From positions 1 to 64,000 of the forward strand of contig NW_026516339.1 in assembly GCF_025602895.1 (NCBI RefSeq): DNA of 64,000 nt, written 5' to 3'. Each line of letters begins with the position of its first letter. Position 1 is the first letter of the stretch. Below are positions 11,972 to 23,520 of the stretch, one piece after another. A program made the translations under genes and the position numbers. The notes under the pieces are model-generated. The model searched no databases, had not been told where the DNA came from, and saw only the letters and a program-made list of their open reading frames with translations. The DNA comes from Polychytrium aggregatum (Eukaryota; Chytridiomycota; Chytridiomycetes; Polychytriales).

Positions 11972-12390
11972 TGTGATGACCAGCATCACAACGGACCAAT
12001 GAGATTGTCCCGCATGCTCTCGCCCTCCGCACCAATCATGAGTCCCCACGTGTTTGTTTGCCCCCATGCATGAGCACGCGCCGTTGCCACCCGCGTCTAC
12101 TGGTTTCCTGCCTCCCCCACCGCTCGGCACATGTCCCCGGGCTGTGCCAAGCCTCTCTCGCTTGCACACCAGCCACTCTCGCACCCCCTTCTCGCTTCTC
12201 TGTGATGCTCCACCCTTCTCGCCCACTTTTGCCCCTCGACCTTCTCCCGGTCTATAAATAGCCCTGCATGTCTGAGCCTATGTTGAACACCAGTTCGAAC
12301 AAAACTTGTTCTTTGGTGTTCGGGGCTAAAAGCTAATAAAGCTCATACCAAGCACTTGGTCTTCGTCCTTGCGCTTGTTCACTCCTTACA
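11972..12390 (+). repeat. 5' LTR of B-2
   Basis: 419 bp with TG...CA ends. TATA box at 12253, presumed RNA start at 12292 (39 nt later), AATAAA near 12336. Identical by eye to the B-3 and B-4 LTRs. Confidence 0.93.
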
Positions 12391-12569
12391 CTTTGTTCGA
12401 ACTCTCTTCTACTGATACCACCTGCTTGGTATCTTCCGCTCCTAGCCCCGCCCCTTTCCTAGTCCTGTCCGAACCTCAAGCACACTTGTGTCTGAGCCCT
12501 CTTCGCTCTCCTGTTCTTGAACCTCCTCGCTTTTTTTTTTTTTTTCCCAGTCCCAGTCCCAGTCCCGCC

Positions 12570-13547
12570 ATGGATCCTGCCCTCGTGGACCGCCTCCGTG
12601 CCTTGGAGGCCGAGCTCGCCGAGCTCCGGACAGCTCGCGATGCTCCTGCCGCTGGGTACAGCGTGCAGATGCCGGACCGTTACGACGGTAACCGGCAAGG
12701 GTTCCGGGCATTCGTAAATCAGTGCAAACTGTATATACGAATGCAGCCCCACCGGTTCCCTGCTGACCCGATTAAGGTCGGATTCGTCATTAGTCTGCTC
12801 ACTGGACCGGCTCTCCAGTGGGCGACTCCGATGCTTGAGATGGGTGATCCCCGACTCAACTCTTTTGGCGATTTCCTAGAACGCTTTTCCAAAGTGTTTG
12901 ACGACCCTGATCGGGCCAGGACTGCCGAGTCAGTGATCACCACACTGTCTCAGGGCAACCGCCCGTGCGCAGTCTATGCATCCGAGTTCCTTCGTATTGC
13001 CGCCGATACGACTTGGAACGACGGTGCAAAGATCTCGTTCTTCCGACTTGGCTTGTCGGATGATGTCAGAGACGAACTTTCGCGAGTTCGCCCTCTGCCA
13101 CGAGATCTGGAGGAGTACATCGAGCTTTGTAACGAGCTCGATGCACGAATCCGCGAGCGCCGTCAAGAGCGCCGAAGCACGCCTGCCCGCTACCGGTCTT
13201 CCCAGTTCGCCTTTGGTTCCGCCTCCGCTGCCGTTCCCGCCATCGCTCCCGCGCCCGTCCTCGCTCCGCCGCACCCCTCCTACATTGTTTCCGAGCCCAT
13301 GCAAGTGGACTCTGCCGTCTCTGGACCCCTGACCGCCGAGGAGAAACAACGCCGCCGCCGCTTTGGACTCTGCCTGTACTGTGGCAAGAAGGGCCACTTG
13401 GTACGAAACTGCCCCGTCAAGTTTGGATCTACCAGAGCTACCGGACCGCCCCCTGGACCTCCCGGCCCGAGGATCATCCGCACCATCGTTTACGAAGATG
13501 GAGAAGTGCAAGACTTCAGTTCGGGAAACGACCAGGCCCGGTTCTAA
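12570..13547 (+). CDS. gag: Gag of B-2
   Basis: 325-residue Gag, identical by eye to those of B-1, B-3 and B-4. The ATG follows a T15 tract, the longest of the four copies. The protein has an N-terminal coiled coil, the sushi-type capsid core and the knuckle [14 protein letters not shown] at residues 268-281. An in-frame reading also extends upstream of this ATG into the LTR region. The ATG was chosen because it opens the conserved protein and the upstream part varies with T-tract length. Confidence 0.93.
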   Translation: MDPALVDRLRALEAELAELRTARDAPAAGYSVQMPDRYDGNRQGFRAFVNQCKLYIRMQPHRFPADPIKVGFVISLLTGPALQWATPMLEMGDPRLNSFGDFLERFSKVFDDPDRARTAESVITTLSQGNRPCAVYASEFLRIAADTTWNDGAKISFFRLGLSDDVRDELSRVRPLPRDLEEYIELCNELDARIRERRQERRSTPARYRSSQFAFGSASAAVPAIAPAPVLAPPHPSYIVSEPMQVDSAVSGPLTAEEKQRRRRFGLCLYCGKKGHLVRNCPVKFGSTRATGPPPGPPGPRIIRTIVYEDGEVQDFSSGNDQARF

Positions 13548-13569
13548 GTGAAGGCCTTGAACCGGAGCC
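13523..13569 (+). promoter_or_regulatory. -1 frameshift signal of B-2
   Basis: GGGAAAC at 13523-13529 and the 28-nt stop-containing hairpin at 13538-13565, as in B-3. Confidence 0.85.
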
Positions 13570-15936
13570 GTGCCCACCGCCTTCCGAAAGTGAAGACATT
13601 GGTAAGGTGCCTTTGGTAAGTACTGGGGAAGCAGTGATGTGCGGACAGCTTCGCCTTGCCTCTGGACCGGCGGACACTCTCAGCTCTGGCATAGTACCCG
13701 TGGCACCTCTGGTGTCACTGGGAACTGCACCTCATCCACAGGTGCAAATACCTGAGCTGTCCTGCCAACCCTCGGCAAAGTTAACTGTCTGTGCTAGCCG
13801 CAACCCTGGTGCCGAAGCTGGTACCGAACCAAAGTCTTGTGTTTCGTCTGTTCGTCGTTGCTCGTTGGTTGTTCCCGTCGCTGTTCGTCTTCCTTCTGGT
13901 GATTCTCTGTCGTGCGAAGGACTTGTCGATTCTGGTGCCTCTGGCAACTTTATCGACGAGGACTTTGTTGCTCGACACTCTGTCCCCACCTGCTCCAAGG
14001 CTTCGCCCTTGGCAGTGGAAGGCGTGGATGGTAAGCCGCTGTCGTCTGGCCCCATCCTCCGCGAGACTGCTCCACTCGAGGTGATTCTCGGGGACGTCTC
14101 GCAACGCCTTCGGTTCGATGTGATCAGGTCTCCACATCAACCACTTATCCTTGGCTTTCCTTGGTTGCGCACCGCCGAGCCCAAGATTGTCTGGTCTCGC
14201 GGTCTTCTTTGTCTCCCTCCTTCTGTTGATTCCGACCCCTCTCCATGCACTACTTCTCTTTCGTCTTGCTCCACTTCCTCCAATGTCACTCCCCTTCTTG
14301 ATGATTCCACTCCTTTGATTGATCTAAGCTCCTCTCCTACGCTCCCACCTTCGTCTTCCCCTTCTTGTCTTGTTCCTCCCGAACCCCTTCGCTCTTCCCA
14401 AACCCCTTCTTCTGTTGTCAGTTCTCTTTCCCTCCTTGATGTACCTCCTCCTGTTGTTTGTTCTTCGGACATTGTTCAGAATAAAGTAACCGTCGAACAT
14501 TATTCTGACCTTGTCCACGCCCCTCCTCTCAGCTCGGACGCTCCTCTCCGCGTCTGCAGCATTGATTACCGCTCGATGCGCGAGTCTTTGGATGCATGCA
14601 GGCATGGAACGCAACCCCTGACCATCTTTCAGGTCCATGTCCTGCCCACTGACGAGCCGAGCACTGCGACTGTCGAAGTGCCTGCGGAGTACAAGGACTT
14701 CCTGTCTGTTTTCTCTAAACAGGAAGCTGACTCCTTGCCTCCGCATCGCCCTTATGACTGCCCCATTGACTTGGAGCCGGGCAAGTCGCCAAAGTTCGGG
14801 CCTCTGTACTCACTGTCCGAGCCCGAACTTCACGCTCTGCGTGACTATCTCGACGAGAATCTTGCCAAGGGATTCGTTCGTCCTTCGTCGTCCCCAGCAG
14901 GCTCACCAATCCTCTTCGTCAAGAAGAAGGACGGCTCACTTCGTCTTTGCGTTGACTACCGCGCACTGAACGGTATCACGGTAAAGAACCGTTACCCTTT
15001 ACCGCTGATCGGCGAGCTGCTGGACCGACTTCGAGGCGCGAAGGTGTTCACTAAGCTGGACCTTCGTGGAGCCTACAATCTGCTGCGCATCCGCTCCGGG
15101 GACGAGTGGAAGACAGCTTTCCGTACTCGATATGGGCACTTCGAGTACTTGGTGATGCCCTTTGGGCTCACCAACGCGCCAGCGACGTTCCAGCACTTCA
15201 TCAACGACGTCCTGCGCACCGAGTTGGACCAGTTCGCAATTGCGTATCTTGACGATATCTTGATCTACAGTGCTGATCCGTCGCAGCATGTAGAGCACGT
15301 CAAGCAGGTCCTCTCGAAGCTCCGAGCTGCAAAGCTGTATTGCAAGCTGGAGAAGTGCGAGTTCTCCAAAACCTCGGTCTCGTTCCTTGGTTTCATGGTC
15401 TCGCCCGAGGGCATCGGTATGGAGCGATCCAAGCTCTCTGCGATCTTGGATTGGCCCATACCGCGCAACATCTCGGATCTTCGATCCTTTGTCGGGTTTG
15501 CGAACTTCTATCGACGCTTCATCGATGGATACGCAAAGATCGCGGGGCCCATGACTCGGCTCTTCCGGAAGACGCATGGCTTCCAGTGGTCCCGCGAAGC
15601 CGATAAAGCATTCAGATCCTTGAAGGATGCCTTCGTTTCGGAGCCCGTTCTGGTGCATCCGGACCCATCCAAGCCGTTCGTCGTAGAGTCAGATGCGTCG
15701 GACTTTGCGCTTGGATGCGTGCTCTCCCAGCGGGGTGCTGATGATCGCCTTCATCCTTGCTCGTTCCATTCGCGGACACTCTCGAATGCTGAACGTAACT
15801 ACAGCATATACGAGAAAGAGCTGTTGGCGATCAAGGAGGCTTTCGAGGCGTGGCGACACTACCTCGAAGGCGCCCAGCATCCCGTTGCCGTTCTGACCGA
15901 TCACAAGAACTTGGAGTACCTGGCAACGGCTCGCAT
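13530..15936 (+). pseudogene. pol: pol of B-2, 5' part (protease, RT, RNase H), disrupted by C-1
   Basis: Reads without error from the frameshift site to codons for [13 protein letters not shown], at the end of RNase H, where C-1 is inserted. The duplicated target is cgcat (15932-15936 and 21404-21408). The protease DSGAS and [11 protein letters not shown] motifs are intact. Read-through into the C-1 LTR would add a short unrelated tail ending near 16150. Confidence 0.92.
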
Positions 15937-16245
15937 TGTAGGAGATGGTATCTCCGACGCTGTGCTGCGCGTACTGCGCGTACTGCGCGGCGCAGTGGGT
16001 CGTGACCTGTGCTGCGCTTTGCGTTTTCACGCACCGCAGGCAGGCCACCGCAGGGTATACCTGCGGGTTGCCCCCGTTCCCCCCGTTTGTCTGGAGTTCG
16101 GTTTTATCGTGAATAAACGTAAGTGCTCCCCGAGCTCACCCGTCCGCTAGAGTAGCCTAGCACCGCCCTGTTCTGCCCCGTCCTGTCTTGTCTTGTACCC
16201 CCTCCCTCCCCGTCTTGCCCCAACGTCCCAGTAGTGGACGTTACA
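15937..16245 (+). repeat. 5' LTR of C-1
   Basis: 309 bp with TG...CA ends. A TATA-like box (tatacc, 16056) lies in an inverted repeat ccgcagg/cctgcgg. The presumed RNA start agttcg is at 16095, again 39 nt after the box, and AATAAA is near 16113. A U5 hairpin aacgtcc/ggacgtt lies just before the end. Confidence 0.93.
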
Positions 16246-16257
16246 TGGTAGCATCGG
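16246..16257 (+). other. tRNA-type primer-binding site of C-1
   Basis: tggtagcatcgg starts directly after the LTR. TGG is the complement of the tRNA CCA end, and TGGTAGC is how fungal initiator-Met sites begin, but the remaining bases differ from the yeast tRNA I know. Unlike A, B, D and E, no complement of the RNA 5' end is present here. Confidence 0.65.
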
Positions 16258-16367
16258 AAATCCTCGTCTTGTTTTCGTCCTGTTTGTCCTCTTTCTAGAT
16301 CCTCAAGCTGGATCCCGCCTCTCTTGCCGACCGACTCTCCTCTCTGTCCCTGGAGCCTGCCCCTGCC

Positions 16368-17189
16368 ATGAGCAACCCCCGCCCACTTCCGGAAGCCTTC
16401 CTCAAGACCTTCCGTGCCCCAGTGTTTACTGGGAAGAGCCGCTCCTCCTCGGTGGAGGACTGGCTGCAGCAACTCGAGGACTACCTCGATGCTGCCCAAG
16501 TCGCCCCCACCCACCACATCGTCGCCGCCAAGCTCTGCTTAAAGGACCAGGCGTACCGTTGGTACCGCCGCCAAGGGTTCGACGAGCAGAGCGAAGGTGT
16601 GTTTGACGACTTCAAGGACCGCCTCCGTCGCCGCTTCGGCAGCCCCAATGCTGAACTCATTGCCCGTGACAAGCTATACTCTCTCGTGCAGCGTGGTTCT
16701 GTGACCCGCTACATCGAGGAGTTTGAAGACCTCTCCTCCCAGATTGAGGAGCTGGGCTCTGCTGATGCGATGTACCTCTTCCAGAAGGGCCTCAAGCCCA
16801 AGATCAGAGAGTACATCGCCAGCAACCCTGATGCCCGCAAGTCCCTGGACGTGATGATGGACGTTGCCGAGAACCTCGACAACGTCCAGTACCATGGCCG
16901 CCAGTTCTACCCGCAGCTGGCAGGCGGCCATCGGTCTCATCACGTCCCAGCCCGTCCGCCTCGCCCGGCCCCGCCCGCAAGACCCATGCCTGAGCCCATG
17001 GACGTTGACGTCAACGCCATGGAGGCTCGTGGCCCTCCCCGCTCCCGGTTCCAGCAAGCTGCCACTGTCTCCCCCAAGGACAGACAGAAGCAGGAGGACC
17101 TCCGCCATGGTTCCTGCTTCTTCTGTCACCGACCGGGACACCAGGCCAAGGAGTGCCCCATGAAGTCGGGAAACGGCCGACCCTACTAG
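16368..17189 (+). CDS. gag: Gag of C-1
   Basis: 273-residue capsid protein, shorter than in the other families. Its core ([53 protein letters not shown]) is of the general Retrotrans_gag type and not the sushi type seen in A and B. A proline-rich linker with PMPEPMDVD leads to the CCHC knuckle [14 protein letters not shown] (residues 250-263). The ATG is the first in frame after the 5' leader and follows gcc, a reasonable context. The stop TAG lies in the frameshift hairpin. Confidence 0.93.
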   Translation: MSNPRPLPEAFLKTFRAPVFTGKSRSSSVEDWLQQLEDYLDAAQVAPTHHIVAAKLCLKDQAYRWYRRQGFDEQSEGVFDDFKDRLRRRFGSPNAELIARDKLYSLVQRGSVTRYIEEFEDLSSQIEELGSADAMYLFQKGLKPKIREYIASNPDARKSLDVMMDVAENLDNVQYHGRQFYPQLAGGHRSHHVPARPPRPAPPARPMPEPMDVDVNAMEARGPPRSRFQQAATVSPKDRQKQEDLRHGSCFFCHRPGHQAKECPMKSGNGRPY

Positions 17190-17211
17190 GTGGCTCTGGA
17201 GCCCTAGTAGG
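17168..17211 (+). promoter_or_regulatory. -1 frameshift signal of C-1
   Basis: GGGAAAC at 17168-17174 in phase G GGA AAC. It is followed by stem arms cctactagg (17182-17190) and cctagtagg (17203-17211), nine perfect pairs, with the gag TAG (17187-17189) in the 5' arm. The loop ggctctggagcc can itself pair. The heptamer is shared with A and B, while the stem sequence is unrelated. Confidence 0.85.
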
Positions 17212-20200
17212 AGACCAACGCCGTGGATTGCTCAATGCAGTCCACGCGTCTCCAGAGGAAGTTCACCTCGCCCCCTCCCCCGAAGGAGAAACAAACCAAG
17301 TGTTGTGCGTCGTGCGAGAGGTGCATGGTGGCGCAAGCCGCCTGCCTCTCCACGAACGTGAAGAGAAAACCAAAATTGAAAACCAAAACAAAAAAGAAAA
17401 TCAAGAACCCTTGAGGGACAGGACCGCCTGTGCCCTCACCCCTGTCAAGTCGTGTGTGTCGGATGCTTCCGACATGTGTCCGCAAGCCGTGGACGTCGTG
17501 TGCAATGGCGTGCTGACGCCGCAGGCCCCCGCAATGGCCGAACCCTATCCAAAATGTCCGAGTGGCCGTGATGAAGCCAACCAAGACCAAGTGTCGCCCG
17601 TTCCCCCAAGTCAAGTCATGGTGCAGGAGGCTGTGCAGGAGGACCATGAAGAGTCCCTGCTGTACCTCCCTGCCACCGTCCAAGGTCACACCGTCCGAAT
17701 GATGGTGGACTCTGGAGCAAGCTGCAACTTTGTCAGCAGACGCTTGCTCCAGGAGCTCAACATACATGCAACCAAGAAGAAGTCGCCGATGAGTGTGGCG
17801 CTTGCAGACGATCGTGTGCAGCAGTGCACACACCAAGTGGTCCTGCGAGTGGCCCTCCATCCCAAGTACCATCCTGTCCTGTTGTTCCAAGTGATCGACA
17901 CCAAGTTCGATGCCATCCTCGGCATGAGCTGGCTTGCTCGTGCCGAGCCGACTCCAGTCGTCGACTGGAAAGGCCGCACTGTCCGTGTTGGCCCTGACAT
18001 TGTCCTGCAGGGCATGGCCTCACCCAACATGCCACCTCTCCTCTCAGCCATGCAATTCAAGAGGCTGATCAAGAAGGACACGTCGTTCCTCTGTGTCGTG
18101 CGTGAGGTCGACGACACCGACCAAGCCGGTCCCGGTCCCCCGCCTGTGGTGACCAAGCTGCTCGACGAGTACAAGGACGTATTCCCCGACCAGTTGCCAC
18201 AATGCCTGCCACCCCAACGCACCGTCGATCATCGCATCGACATCGAACCAGGCTCGTCGCCTCCGTCAAGACCGACGTACCAACTGTCGCTGACGGAGAT
18301 GGACGAACTCAAGCGCCAGTTGGATGACCTCCTCGCCCATGGGTTCATCCGCCCGAGCCAGTCACCGTATGGTGCACCAGTGCTCTTTGTCAAGAAGAAA
18401 GAAGGTGATCTCAGGATGTGCGTCGACTATCGCGCACTAAACAAACAGACCATCAAGAACACCTACCCGTTGCCCAGGATCGACGAGTTGATGGATCGTC
18501 TGAGTGGAGCAAAGGTCTTTAGCAAGATAGACCTCCGCTCAGGCTACCATCAGATCCGCATCCACGAGGATGATGTCCACAAGACCGCCTTCAGGACTCG
18601 CTACGGACTGTACGAGTTCCTAGTGCTGCCGTTCGGATTGACGAACGCACCTGCCACGTTCATGCAGCTGATGAACGATGTGTTCCGCCAAGAGCTCGAC
18701 AACTCTGTCATCGTGTACCTGGATGATATCCTTGTGTACAGCAAGGATGAAGCGACCCATGAAGGTCATGTCGCCCGCGTGCTGGCCAAGCTACGCGAGC
18801 ACAAGTTGTATGCCAAACTGTCCAAGTGTGAGTTCTTCAAGAATCAAGTCCCGTTCCTGGGACACGTTGTCTCAGGAAGAGGAATCGAAGTCGACCCCGC
18901 CAAGGTCAAGTCTGTGGTCGAGTGGCCGCCGCTCGCATGCGTCTCTGACGTGCAGTCGTTTCTCGGTCTCGTCAACTACTACCGCCGATTCATCCCCGAT
19001 CTGGCGCGCACTGCCGGTCCACTCACAGACCTACTCCGCAAAGAGTGCCCCTTCGTGTGGGACCACCCACAACGCCAAGCGTTCGAGACCCTCAAGCACG
19101 CCTTGACGAACGCTCCTGTCCTCGCTGTGTTCGACCCGAACACGGATGTCTCCGTGCACACCGACGCCTCCGACTTTGCGGTGGGAGCTGTTTTGATGCA
19201 GGAGGGAAGGCCCGTTGCCTTCGAGTCGCGCAAACTGTCCCAACACGAGATCAACTATCCCGTGCACGAGAAGGAGCAGCTTGCGATCATCTACGCGCTG
19301 CAGAAGTTCCGAGTGTACCTCCACGGTACCGCCAAGCCCTTCAAGATTGTGACGGACCACCAGTCACTGCGTTACCTCGACACCAAGAAGAACCTGAGCC
19401 GACGCCAAGCGCGATGGATGGAGTTCCTCGCCGAGTACAACTACGAGGTTGTATACCAGAAAGGCAAACTCAATGTGGTGCCTGACGCACTGTCCCGACG
19501 CCCCGACTACCAATTGGCGTCACTGTACGAGTCGACTGTCAGTGTCGACAACACGATGCTGGATGTTGTCCGAGACAACATCGCCAACGACAAACAGTTC
19601 GGAGAACTGTTCCGAAAGGTGTCTAAGCTCCCCAAGGACGACGAATCATCCGAGTACACAGTGCGTGATGGCCTGCTCCTCCTGAAGAAGGACAGCCGTG
19701 TCTGTGTGCCGGACATTCCGTCGTTGAAGACCAAGTTGCTCCAAGAGGTCCACGACTCGCCCCTCGCTGGACACTTTGGAGTCGAGAAGACATACGACCG
19801 ACTGGCCAAAGTCGCATACTGGCCTGGAATGAAGCGCACCGTCGAGAAGTACATCGAGTCCTGCCATACCTGCAAGATGGTCAAGTCACGCACGACCCGA
19901 GAGCAAGGATTGCTGCAACCCCTGCCTGTTCCCGACCGCCCCTGGACCAGCATGTCCATGGATCTCATCACGCATCTACCGACGACCAAGTTGGACCACG
20001 ATGCAATCGCTGTCTTTGTCGACAGGTTCAGCAAGATGGCACACTTTGTGCCGTGCCAGACGACATGCTCCGCGCCTGACCTTGCACTGCTGTTCTTCAA
20101 GCATGTGTTCAAGCACCACGGCCTCCCAAAGTCCATCGTCAGTGATCGAGACCCCCGATTCACCTCCTTGTTTTGGACAAGTCTGTTCGACCATCTCGGC

Positions 20201-21085
20201 ACCAAGCTGAACATGTCAACCTCGCACCACCAACAAACGGATGGACAGTCCGAGCGGACGATCCGCACCCTCGAGCAATACCTGAGGACATACGCCTCGA
20301 CCAGCCAAGACGACTGGGACATACAGCTGAGTCATGCAGAGTTTGCATACAACACCGCCAAGTCGAGCACAACTGGCTTGAGCCCCTTTGAGGCGCTCTA
20401 CGGATTCCAGCCTGATGTTCCCACCTCCTTGACACTGACCGAGTCCACGGCTGGATTGCCTCCCAAACCAAGTGCCTTTGTCAAAGATCATCAAGTCCGA
20501 CACAAGATGATCGCCGACGCGCTCACGGATGCGCAACAAGTGATGGCGAAGTACTACGACCGCCGACACCAGGATGTCTCCTTTGAAGTTGGAGACCTTG
20601 TCTACCTGGACGCCGACAACATCAAGGTCCCCGAAGCCCAGTCAAAGAAGTTGTTGCCCAAGTACCGAGGACCGTTCAAGATAGCGGCCCGACCCAGTCC
20701 CCTCAACTACCTGTTGGACTTGCCACCTGGAAGCAAGCTCCATCCTGTCTTCCATGTGTCCAAGCTGCGTCGCCACACGACCCGCAGTCCAGCACAGTTC
20801 CCCGACGCCGACGAAGGTGTCCCGGACGACGCACCACTGGAAGACGACCTCGGACAATACTATACTCAAGAATATGAAGTCGAAAGGATCGTGAGGCACA
20901 AGAAAGTGGCTGATGGGTCACTTCGGTTTTATGTCAAGTGGGTTGGTTACCCACACTCGGGCAACACATGGCAAACACTGGAGGACTTGTCCCATGCACC
21001 CGAGGAGCTGAGTAAATACGGTAAACACCTCGAGGAGCCCCAAATAAAGAGCACACGCAGGGCTCCTCGCAGGAAGCCTTCTTAA
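17175..21085 (+). CDS. pol: Pol polyprotein of C-1
   Basis: About 1300 residues in the -1 frame relative to gag, made as Gag-Pol. Numbered from codon 17153, the order is an aspartic protease (VDSGASCNF, Asp near 186), RT (YLDDILVYS, near 522), RNase H ([11 protein letters not shown]), and integrase with a zinc domain ([11 protein letters not shown]...CHTCK) and core motifs [19 protein letters not shown] and [12 protein letters not shown] chromodomain ([11 protein letters not shown] to [13 protein letters not shown]) closes the protein. The chromodomain is expected to guide integration to particular chromatin. No stop or indel is seen. The stop is 9 nt before the 3' LTR, and the purine-rich gtgtgggag between them is the probable polypurine tract. 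Confidence 0.94.
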
Positions 21086-21094
21086 GTGTGGGAG

Positions 21095-21403
21095 TGTAGG
21101 AGATGGTATCTCCGACGCTGTGCTGCGCGTACTGCGCGTACTGCGCGGCGCAGTGGGTCGTGACCTGTGCTGCGCTTTGCGTTTTCACGCACCGCAGGCA
21201 GGCCACCGCAGGGTATACCTGCGGGTTGCCCCCGTTCCCCCCGTTTGTCTGGAGTTCGGTTTTATCGTGAATAAACGTAAGTGCTCCCCGAGCTCACCCG
21301 TCCGCTAGAGTAGCCTAGCACCGCCCTGTTCTGCCCCGTCCTGTCTTGTCTTGTACCCCCTCCCTCCCCGTCTTGCCCCAACGTCCCAGTAGTGGACGTT
21401 ACA
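21095..21403 (+). repeat. 3' LTR of C-1
   Basis: 309 bp, identical by eye to the 5' LTR, which implies recent insertion. Confidence 0.93.
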
Positions 21404-23101
21404 CGCATCCTAAACCAGCGTCATGCACGGTGGTCCCAGTTCTTGTCTCGGTTCGACATCCGCATCCAGTACCGTCCTGGTGCGAGGAACGGCAAGGCCG
21501 ATGCCCTGTCTCGTCGCTCGGACTACATCCCTTCGTCGGCCTCCGTGTCGAGGGATCCGCCTCTGCTTCTCGATCCTGCCGCGGTGATACGCGTGCTCCG
21601 AAGCAGAGACGCCCGCTCTTCGGTTGCAAGTCGCAGTGACCCTGTGGATTTGCTGCAGCTCATAGCCGAAGAGCAGGCTCGGGATCCCGGTCTAGACAAA
21701 TACCGTCGTGACCCGAAGTTCGTCTGGAATGGCCAGTACCTCACCTTCCAGAACAGGATTGTGGTCCCAGAGTCGTGCCGAGTTCCGGCGCTCAAGTCGT
21801 GCCATGACCCAGTCGCTGTGGGTCATCCAGGCATCCGACGGACTCTGGCTCTGGTATCGCGACAGTTTTGGTGGCAAACCTATCGGAAAGATGTCAAAGA
21901 GTACGTCTCGACGTGCGACACCTGTGCACGCTCGAAAGCTCCGCGACACAAGCCGTTTGGGTTCCTGTTGCCACTCCAGACAGCCGATCGACCCTGGGGG
22001 ACACTGACCATGGACTTTATCACTGATCTGCCAAAGTCCAAGGGTCACACCTGCATCTTTGTGGTGGTATGCAGCCTCACAAAGATGGCACACTTTATGT
22101 CCTGGCGTTCACTGCCGTCGGCGGAGGAGACTGCGTCACTGTTCCTCGACAATGTCTTTCGTCTCCATGGCCTCCCCGACACAGTGGTTTCAGACCGAGG
22201 AAGTCAGTTCACCTCTCGGTTCTGGAAGGCACTCTGCACGCAGCTCGGGATCCAAACCAGTCTGTCCACGGCCTTCCATCCCCAGACCGATGGACAGACT
22301 GAGAGGGTCAACCAGGTCATCAACCAATACCTGCGCTGTTACACGTCGTATCAGCAAGATGACTGGGCCGAGCTGCTGCCGTTGGCCGAGTTCTCTTACA
22401 ATAACCTCGAGAACTCGTCAACACATGCCTCGCCATTCTTGGCAACCTATGGGTTCCACCCAAGGTTCGAAGTCCCCGTTGTCGCTGGCGGCCCTGATGT
22501 TCCCTCTGCCACGGAGAGGGTTGAACATCTCCAGCGGAACCTGGCACTGTTGAAGGAGAATCTTGAGAAGGCAAAGTCTGACTACAAGCACTTCTCAGAT
22601 CTCCGGAGGTCCCAGGCTCCCGACTTGCGTCCGGGCGATCAAGTCTGGGTGCTGACTCGTAACATCAGCACCACTCGCCCAAGCAAGAAGCTGGATTACC
22701 AGAGGATTGGACCATTCACCATCCTCGAGGCCGTCGGGACATTGGCTTTCCGCCTGGACTTGCCAAAGGACATAAAGGTGCACCCGGTGTTCCATGTGTC
22801 TCTTCTTGAGCCCTACAAGAAGAACTCGCTTCCGGGTCGGGTGCAAGCGCCGCCCCCTGCGGTGGTCATCGATGGGAACTTGGAGTGGGAGGTCGAAGAG
22901 ATCTTAGACTCCAAGTTCGTGCGCGGAAAGCTGCACTATCTCATCGATTGGAAAGGCTACCCGGTCACCGATCGAAGTTGGGAGCCCGCCGACATTGTCT
23001 TTGCCCCAACGGTGGCCGCGGAGTACCACCGACGCTACCCAGACAAGCCTGGCCCCAGGAGAACTCAAGATGGAACACGCCGTAGTTTAAGGAGGAGATA
23101 G
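21404..23101 (+). pseudogene. pol: pol of B-2, 3' part (integrase, chromodomain)
   Basis: Continues the B-2 polyprotein after C-1 from the RNase H end ([12 protein letters not shown]) through integrase and chromodomain (WEVEEILDSKFVRGKL) to the TAG at 23099-23101, which touches the 3' LTR. Residues match B-3 throughout. It is separated from its own 5' half, so no complete Pol can be made. Confidence 0.92.
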
Positions 23102-23520
23102 TGTGATGACCAGCATCACAACGGACCAATGAGATTGTCCCGCATGCTCTCGCCCTCCGCACCAATCATGAGTCCCCACGTGTTTGTTTGCCCCCATGCA
23201 TGAGCACGCGCCGTTGCCACCCGCGTCTACTGGTTTCCTGCCTCCCCCACCGCTCGGCACATGTCCCCGGGCTGTGCCAAGCCTCTCTCGCTTGCACACC
23301 AGCCACTCTCGCACCCCCTTCTCGCTTCTCTGTGATGCTCCACCCTTCTCGCCCACTTTTGCCCCTCGACCTTCTCCCGGTCTATAAATAGCCCTGCATG
23401 TCTGAGCCTATGTTGAACACCAGTTCGAACAAAACTTGTTCTTTGGTGTTCGGGGCTAAAAGCTAATAAAGCTCATACCAAGCACTTGGTCTTCGTCCTT
23501 GCGCTTGTTCACTCCTTACA
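23102..23520 (+). repeat. 3' LTR of B-2
   Basis: 419 bp, identical by eye to the other B LTRs. It is followed by tacat of C-2 gag, not by a copy of the left flank ccggg. Confidence 0.93.

Larger units (their letters stand above)
15937..21403 (+). mobile_element. C-1: intact LTR retrotransposon, family C (Ty3/gypsy chromovirus)
   Basis: 5467 bp with 309-bp LTRs at 15937-16245 and 21095-21403, which are identical by eye. The duplication is cgcat, and gag and pol are uninterrupted. It is inserted in pol of B-2. This is the reference copy for the C-2 and C-3 fragments and is potentially autonomous. Confidence 0.95.
11972..23520 (+). mobile_element. B-2: family B element, split by C-1
   Basis: LTRs 11972-12390 and 23102-23520, both 419 bp. 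Removing C-1 and one copy of its duplication leaves 6077 bp, the length of B-3 and B-4 apart from the T tract. Its flanks do not match: ccggg (B-1 pol) on the left and tacat (C-2 gag) on the right. It is therefore probably a recombinant of two B insertions. Confidence 0.9.

Noticed and set aside
16150-16367. Possible host promoter or small gene in the C-1 leader
   Set aside because: It is the LTR end, primer site and leader of C-1; nothing else is supported.
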